Shown here: piece by piece, positions 46,658-50,569 of the stretch
Numbering within the stretch: the first letter of the stretch is position 1
How the letters are laid out: each line of letters starts with the position of its first letter
Source of the DNA: an uncultured Roseburia sp.
GTDB taxonomy: Bacteria > Bacillota > Clostridia > Lachnospirales > Lachnospiraceae
Direction of reading: 5' to 3'
DNA length: 50,569 nt
Assembly (NCBI GenBank): GCA_934309475.1
Contig: CAKRDK010000017.1
Span: forward strand, 1-50,569
Notes under the pieces: generated by a model
Database searches by the model: none
Told to the model about the DNA's origin: nothing
What the model saw: the letters and a program-made list of their open reading frames with translations, nothing else
Made by a program: the position numbers and the translations under genes

Positions 46658-47980
46658 TTATTCATAACGAAGCGCATCGATAACTTCCATCTTAGATGCC
46701 TTGTTCGCCGGATAGTATCCAAAGAACACTCCGGTCAGCATAGAGAAGAATAAGGAAAGTAAAATTGCCGTCACGGACGGGTGCACTGACATTATAATAT
46801 AGGAAGAATATTCTGAGTACATCGAGGAAATAATGAATCCAGCCACTTTTCCAAGCAGGAATCCATTGAATATTCCTATTAAAATACCAATCATTCCTCC
46901 AATGAGACAAAGCACAATCGCCTCAATGACAAACTGCATACGGATTGTTTTCCGCTTTGCGCCAAGTGCCATACGGACACCGATTTCTCTTGTACGCTCT
47001 GTAATTGACACCAGCATGATATTCATAACGCCGACACCACCTACAATCAGAGAAATGGCTGCAATTCCGGAAATTGCCACTGTGATGACATTAATCACAG
47101 TACTAATCATTCCCATGCTAGACTGCATATTCGTTAAAGAAACATTCCAGTCCTCATTTTTCTCATAATACTGGTTCAAAAATTCTGTTGCATCCGAAGT
47201 TGCCTGCTCGATATCCGCTGTCGGATTGACAAGCAGATTAAAATAGTCATATCCAGACTGACTGTTTCCCTGAAGTTTGTATACCGTCTGATACGGTACC
47301 ATCATGGCTGTTGACCGGTCTTTTTCCGGAATACTCGTATCAATTCTTCCAAATAAAGCTTCATTATATACATAGACACCTACAATAGTAAAATCGCACG
47401 CACTTCCATCCGACATATCAACGGAAATCTGCTGTCCGATTGGATTCTCTGTGCCAAAGTAACGGTTTGCCATCACATCCGATACCACGCAGACATTCTT
47501 TTTCTCCTTACAGTCCCGCGCAGTAATGCTCCTTCCGGCATAGATTTCTAACTTCATGTAATCTAAATACTCAGCCGTAGCGCCCTGTATATCCACGTTT
47601 GCATATTCTTTACTGCTCTTTTTCACCTGACCGCTTCCCAATGAATTCGAAGCAGCCACACCCGTAAATTCATCCGAATATTCTTCCATCAGCGCGTCTA
47701 ACATATCCTGTGTCACATAATCATCTTCATCCATATCCGGGTAAATCCAGGTATCCCAGTCCTCATCATCCTCCGGATATCTAGCTTCCACATAACCGGA
47801 AATCGTATTTCCACCAAGGGAATTCAACGTCGAACTTAATGTATTTTTAATCGACTCGCCTATGGTTGTAATTGTGATTACAGAACTAATTCCAATGATA
47901 ATACCAAGCATTGTTAAAATAGAGCGCATTTTGTTACTGAAAATACTCGTAACTGCCTCTTTGATATTCTCGAAAATCAT
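46658..47980 (-). CDS. MacB-like ABC transporter permease
   Basis: A 440-residue membrane subunit of a MacB-type (type VII) ABC exporter. It has an N-terminal helix (about 18-40, SILTMLGIIIGISSVITI), a large extracellular MacB periplasmic core domain (about 45-300) and three C-terminal helices of the FtsX type (about 300-425), with TERTREIGVRMALGAKR between the first two. It overlaps the ATPase gene by four bases (ATGA). Such transporters in Firmicutes export peptides, antibiotics or envelope-stress compounds; substrate unknown here. Confidence 0.94.
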   Translation of the reverse strand: MIFENIKEAVTSIFSNKMRSILTMLGIIIGISSVITITTIGESIKNTLSSTLNSLGGNTISGYVEARYPEDDEDWDTWIYPDMDEDDYVTQDMLDALMEEYSDEFTGVAASNSLGSGQVKKSSKEYANVDIQGATAEYLDYMKLEIYAGRSITARDCKEKKNVCVVSDVMANRYFGTENPIGQQISVDMSDGSACDFTIVGVYVYNEALFGRIDTSIPEKDRSTAMMVPYQTVYKLQGNSQSGYDYFNLLVNPTADIEQATSDATEFLNQYYEKNEDWNVSLTNMQSSMGMISTVINVITVAISGIAAISLIVGGVGVMNIMLVSITERTREIGVRMALGAKRKTIRMQFVIEAIVLCLIGGMIGILIGIFNGFLLGKVAGFIISSMYSEYSSYIIMSVHPSVTAILLSLFFSMLTGVFFGYYPANKASKMEVIDALRYE

Positions 47981-48678
47981 TCGTTTCCACCTCCGTTGTC
48001 CGAAATCACGTTTCCGTCGCGGATAGTGACAATACGCTGCGTCTCTGCCGCAAGTTCCTGGGAGTGCGTGATTAGGACAATCGTCTTGCCTTGTTCCTCA
48101 TGGAGCTTGTGAAACAAATCCATAACCATATGTCCTGTCTTCGAATCAAGTGCTCCTGTCGGTTCATCTGCTAAAATAATCGCCGGATCATTAATCATGG
48201 CACGCGCGATGGCGACACGCTGTTTCTGACCACCGGATAACTCGTTTGGTCTGTGCCCCGCACGCCCATCCATTCCTACCATTTTTAACATTTCCATGGC
48301 CTTCTCTTTTTGATTTTTGGTACGTTCCTGGCTATACATAAGTGGAACCATGACATTTTTTAATGCATTTGCTCTTGGAAGAAGATTAAAGTTCTGAAAT
48401 ACGAATCCGATTCTTTTGTTACGGATAGCACTTCGCACTTCATCGTTCATCCTGTTGACATCCTGCCCCTCTAAAAAATAGGTTCCCTCTGTCTGGCGGT
48501 CTAACACCCCGATAATATTCATCAGGGTACTTTTTCCCGAGCCGGACTCACCTACAATTGATACAAACTCGCCCTGATTCACGGTTAGACTAATTCCATT
48601 TAGAATCTGGAGTTCATTCGGCTTTCCTATATAATAGCGCTTTATAATATTTTCCATACGGATTACTGGCTCGCTCAC
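47977..48678 (-). CDS. MacB/LolD-type ABC transporter ATP-binding protein
   Basis: The 233-residue ATPase powers the adjoining permease. It shows Walker A GESGSGKST (43-51), the signature LSGGQ (147-151), Walker B IILADEPTG (167-175) and the H-loop at LITHSQE. It starts at GTG 48678, overlapping the stop of the adaptor gene by four bases (GTGA), and overlaps the permease start by four bases, so the three genes are translationally coupled. Confidence 0.96.
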   Translation of the reverse strand: MSEPVIRMENIIKRYYIGKPNELQILNGISLTVNQGEFVSIVGESGSGKSTLMNIIGVLDRQTEGTYFLEGQDVNRMNDEVRSAIRNKRIGFVFQNFNLLPRANALKNVMVPLMYSQERTKNQKEKAMEMLKMVGMDGRAGHRPNELSGGQKQRVAIARAMINDPAIILADEPTGALDSKTGHMVMDLFHKLHEEQGKTIVLITHSQELAAETQRIVTIRDGNVISDNGGGNE

Positions 48679-50210
48679 TCTGTGTCCTCCATTGTTCCAT
48701 CTACTGTCTGATTTGCATCATCCTCTGAATAAGTCTGGTCTGCAGAGAATGTGTCTCCCTCTGCGATTGAGGTATCGTAAACTAAAAGGTCTCCCTCTTT
48801 TAAATCTCCACCTGTAATCTCAGTATAATAATTCACCTCGTCACCTGCTGTCACTTTGCATTTTGCTGCAGTATAAGTACCATCTCCGTTGTCATTTGCA
48901 ACCATAACATAAGCATCACCGTTGTCATCGTTCTGGATTAAATCATATGGTACGGCAAGTGCCTCGCCCTTATCCTGAATCATCACTTTTACTTTTGCAC
49001 TCATGCCGACTAAAAGCTGTGAGTTCTCTACGGTAATCTCTGCTGCATAACCGGATGATGTCGTCGTGCCATCTGCTGCTGTCGATTCATTTTTTACTTT
49101 TACGACCCTTGTCACGGTTCCTTCCATCTTATCATCGCCGGTCGCCCCTGTCATGACAACTGCTTTCATTCCTTCTTCGATTTTTAAGATGTCATCTTCA
49201 TTCACGGTTGCATTAATCTTCATGCTGCTGGTGTCTTCAATGGATAAAATTACTGCATTCGCTGTATTGTTATCTCCAACCGATACGTTTACAGCCGTAA
49301 CCACGCCATCGCATGGTGCCACAATCTGACAGTCTGCAAGCTGTGCCTGTAAATCTTTCAGTGTTTTATCTGCTGTGCTGTCCGATGTCTGGTAGCCTTC
49401 CATGTCAACGGTATTCTGTGCGGAAGAAATTGCTTTATCGGTAGATGATTTTGTACTGTTATAAGTGCTCTGTGCACTCGTCACGGCACGCTGGTATTCT
49501 TTTACAGATGCTTCATCTGCACTTACGCTCTCCTGTGCAGAAGAAACTTCCGCCTGTTTTGCGGTTAACGCTTCTGCCACTTCGCTGTATGCCTTCTGTA
49601 AATTTTCATCATCCGGTGCTGCTTCCGCTGCTGCTTTTGCATTGTCATAATTGCTCTGTACGGTTGCAAGCTCTGCCTGCTTTGCTGCAAGTGTGTTGCG
49701 GTCTGCTTCTAATTTGGCATTTGCTGCATTACAGTCTTCCTGTGCCTGGTCAATTGCCGTCTGTGCATCTGCCAACTGGGATGCCTGATCTGCTTTTGCA
49801 TCCTCAAGTGCCTGTGCATTCTGCTTTGCTGTATTGCTCTCTACCGCACTCTCATTGTTGATGGTCTTTTCAGCCGTTGCAATCTGCTCTTCAATATCTG
49901 TAGAATCCAAGGTACATAACAAATCTCCTGCTTTCACCTGATCTCCTACCTGTACATTCACCGCTGTCACCTCTGCGGCTGCACGGGATGTCACATTGGT
50001 CTTGCTGATTCCCGCTGCCGTACCGGTGAGTGAAATGGATTCTGATAAATCCCTCTTCTGCACAGTTTCTACCTGTACTAAATTCATTGCCGTCTCAACC
50101 GCGGAAGTCATCTTAGAAACAGCCCTGCCAATCAGTGCCACTAAAATAACGACCACGATTACAACAATCAAAATAACTTTTGCCTTTTTCGATTTCAAAA
50201 ATTGTTTCAT
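48675..50210 (-). CDS. HlyD/MacA-like periplasmic-adaptor-type exporter subunit
   Basis: A 511-residue membrane-fusion-type adaptor. It has one N-terminal helix (about 10-30), a biotinyl-lipoyl-like half (VNVQVGDQVKAGDLLCTLDST), a long Ala/Gln/Glu-rich coiled-coil hairpin (about 115-270), the second lipoyl half (APCDGVVTAVNVSVGDNN) and beta-barrel and membrane-proximal domains. The C-terminus is acidic. In a single-membrane Firmicute it likely works as an extracellular substrate-gathering part of the MacAB-like pump. First gene of the three-gene operon, AGGAGAG before the ATG. Confidence 0.94.
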   Translation of the reverse strand: MKQFLKSKKAKVILIVVIVVVILVALIGRAVSKMTSAVETAMNLVQVETVQKRDLSESISLTGTAAGISKTNVTSRAAAEVTAVNVQVGDQVKAGDLLCTLDSTDIEEQIATAEKTINNESAVESNTAKQNAQALEDAKADQASQLADAQTAIDQAQEDCNAANAKLEADRNTLAAKQAELATVQSNYDNAKAAAEAAPDDENLQKAYSEVAEALTAKQAEVSSAQESVSADEASVKEYQRAVTSAQSTYNSTKSSTDKAISSAQNTVDMEGYQTSDSTADKTLKDLQAQLADCQIVAPCDGVVTAVNVSVGDNNTANAVILSIEDTSSMKINATVNEDDILKIEEGMKAVVMTGATGDDKMEGTVTRVVKVKNESTAADGTTTSSGYAAEITVENSQLLVGMSAKVKVMIQDKGEALAVPYDLIQNDDNGDAYVMVANDNGDGTYTAAKCKVTAGDEVNYYTEITGGDLKEGDLLVYDTSIAEGDTFSADQTYSEDDANQTVDGTMEDTE

Positions 50211-50249
50211 CGTGTCTCTCCTATCTGGTTCCTTTTTTAGACCAAGAAG

Positions 50250-50278
50250 ATTTTACCATATTTTTCTTCACATCCTAA
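50250..50278 (-). promoter_or_regulatory. Extended -10 promoter candidate for the ABC exporter operon
   Basis: TGGTAAAAT on the minus strand (50258-50250) is an extended -10; the -35 at 17 bases (TTAGGA) is weak, hinting at an activator-dependent promoter. Confidence 0.42.
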
Positions 50279-50319
50279 CAACTTCAATAAATCTTAAGAA
50301 AAATATCATGAATTAAAAA

Positions 50320-50443
50320 AGAATCCTGCTTGCAGGATTCTCCGCCTGCGGCGGGTCGCATTTGCGACATGATTCAACTCCGCCGCAGTGCGATTCCCGC
50401 GAAGCGTTTTTGTGTAATAGGAACGAAATTTCCTATTACACAA
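50320..50443. repeat. Three-hairpin dispersed repeat, copy C (full)
   Basis: Nearly identical to copy B at 21375: hairpin 1 arms GAATCCTGC / GCAGGATTC, hairpin 2 CTGCGGCGG / CCGCCGCAG with inner GTCGC / GCGAC, hairpin 3 GTGTAATAGGAA / TTCCTATTACAC. It lies between the terminator of the gene at the right edge and the exporter promoter. Confidence 0.9.
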
Positions 50444-50484
50444 GAAAGAAGTGCCCCAAATGCATCTGCACTTTAGGGCACTTC
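50441..50484 (-). terminator. Intrinsic terminator of the gene at the right edge
   Basis: On the minus strand GAAGTGCCC pairs with GGGCACTTC over an 18-20 base loop containing a further short stem, followed by TTTCTT. Confidence 0.75.
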
Positions 50485-50495
50485 CTCTTTTCTTT

Positions 50496-50569
50496 TTAGG
50501 GTTCTGCAATTTTATCTAAAATCCCGGTGATGTGTGCAATTGTGACACCGTAGTTGGTCATTGCCACCT
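50496..50569 (-). CDS. 3' end of an unidentified gene, cut by window edge
   Basis: The last 23 codons of a minus-strand gene (ending ITGILDKIAEP, stop at 50498-50496) run off the right edge. The frame is in line with the terminator at 50441-50484, which supports it being real. The fragment is too short to name. Confidence 0.6.
   Translation of the reverse strand, partial: VAMTNYGVTIAHITGILDKIAEP

Noticed and set aside
50306..50509. Minus-strand 67-codon frame at the right end
   Set aside because: It reads through repeat copy C and the terminator; the frame ending at 50496 is the plausible gene end.

Overview
The window looks like a stretch of chromosome from an anaerobic low-to-moderate-GC Firmicute of the Lachnospiraceae type (Roseburia/Agathobacter-like; inferred from gene order and protein style, not from a search). 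Evidence: an M16C-era-yqzL-recO cluster, an ireB-ruvX-DUF1292-RNase J-mltG-like-trmR-trhP cluster, hrcA-grpE-dnaK-dnaJ behind a perfect CIRCE operator, GGAGG-type ribosome binding sites and clear SigA promoters. About 43 genes are present and all but three lie on the minus strand; aroC, a small HPr-like gene and luxS are on plus. No rRNA, tRNA, phage, IS transposase or CRISPR array was seen.

Layout: 1-2363 ppdK (3' end cut by the window edge, two candidate promoters). 2669-4812 glyS behind a lipoprotein gene. 4897-9772 M16C peptidase, era, yqzL-like, recO. 9984-12558 cspA, mscS, DUF1015. 12576-14821 serA and serC. 14916-19478 ilvB, ilvD, leuB. 19856-21851 L,D-transpeptidase and yajC. 22012-25820 tgt and aroA, with divergent aroC. 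25889-32159 a translation/cell-envelope operon reading ireB, ruvX, DUF1292, RNase J, truncated mltG-like, trmR, trhP, lactonase. 32253-33907 mtaB and divergent HPr-like gene. 33988-38093 prmA, rsmE, cysteine desulfurase, thiI. 38211-40895 mecA, MATE transporter, divergent luxS. 41321-46420 the heat-shock operon. 46658-50210 a MacAB-like ABC exporter. 50496-50569 the 3' end of an unidentified gene.

How the genes work together: serC-serA make phosphoserine from 3-phosphoglycerate, with DUF1015 as third gene and no serB in the cluster. leuB-ilvD-ilvB supply branched-chain steps. aroA and aroC give the last two steps to chorismate. Several genes act on tRNA or rRNA (tgt, trmR, trhP, mtaB, thiI with its sulfur donor, rsmE, ruvX, era). 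The heat-shock operon is a classical HrcA/CIRCE unit.

The most unusual material is non-coding. First, a dispersed three-hairpin repeat occurs in three full copies (19648, 21375, 50320) and two deletion derivatives (9868, 40905). Every copy abuts the T-tract of an intrinsic terminator in the same relative orientation. One hairpin shows compensatory base changes between copies. Second, 2.2 copies of a 90-bp tandem repeat lie between dnaK and dnaJ, with arms that allow two exclusive RNA folds. Gene-level oddities include an MltG-like protein lacking the catalytic domain, an HPr-like protein lacking the active-site histidine but keeping the regulatory serine, and the ser operon with DUF1015.
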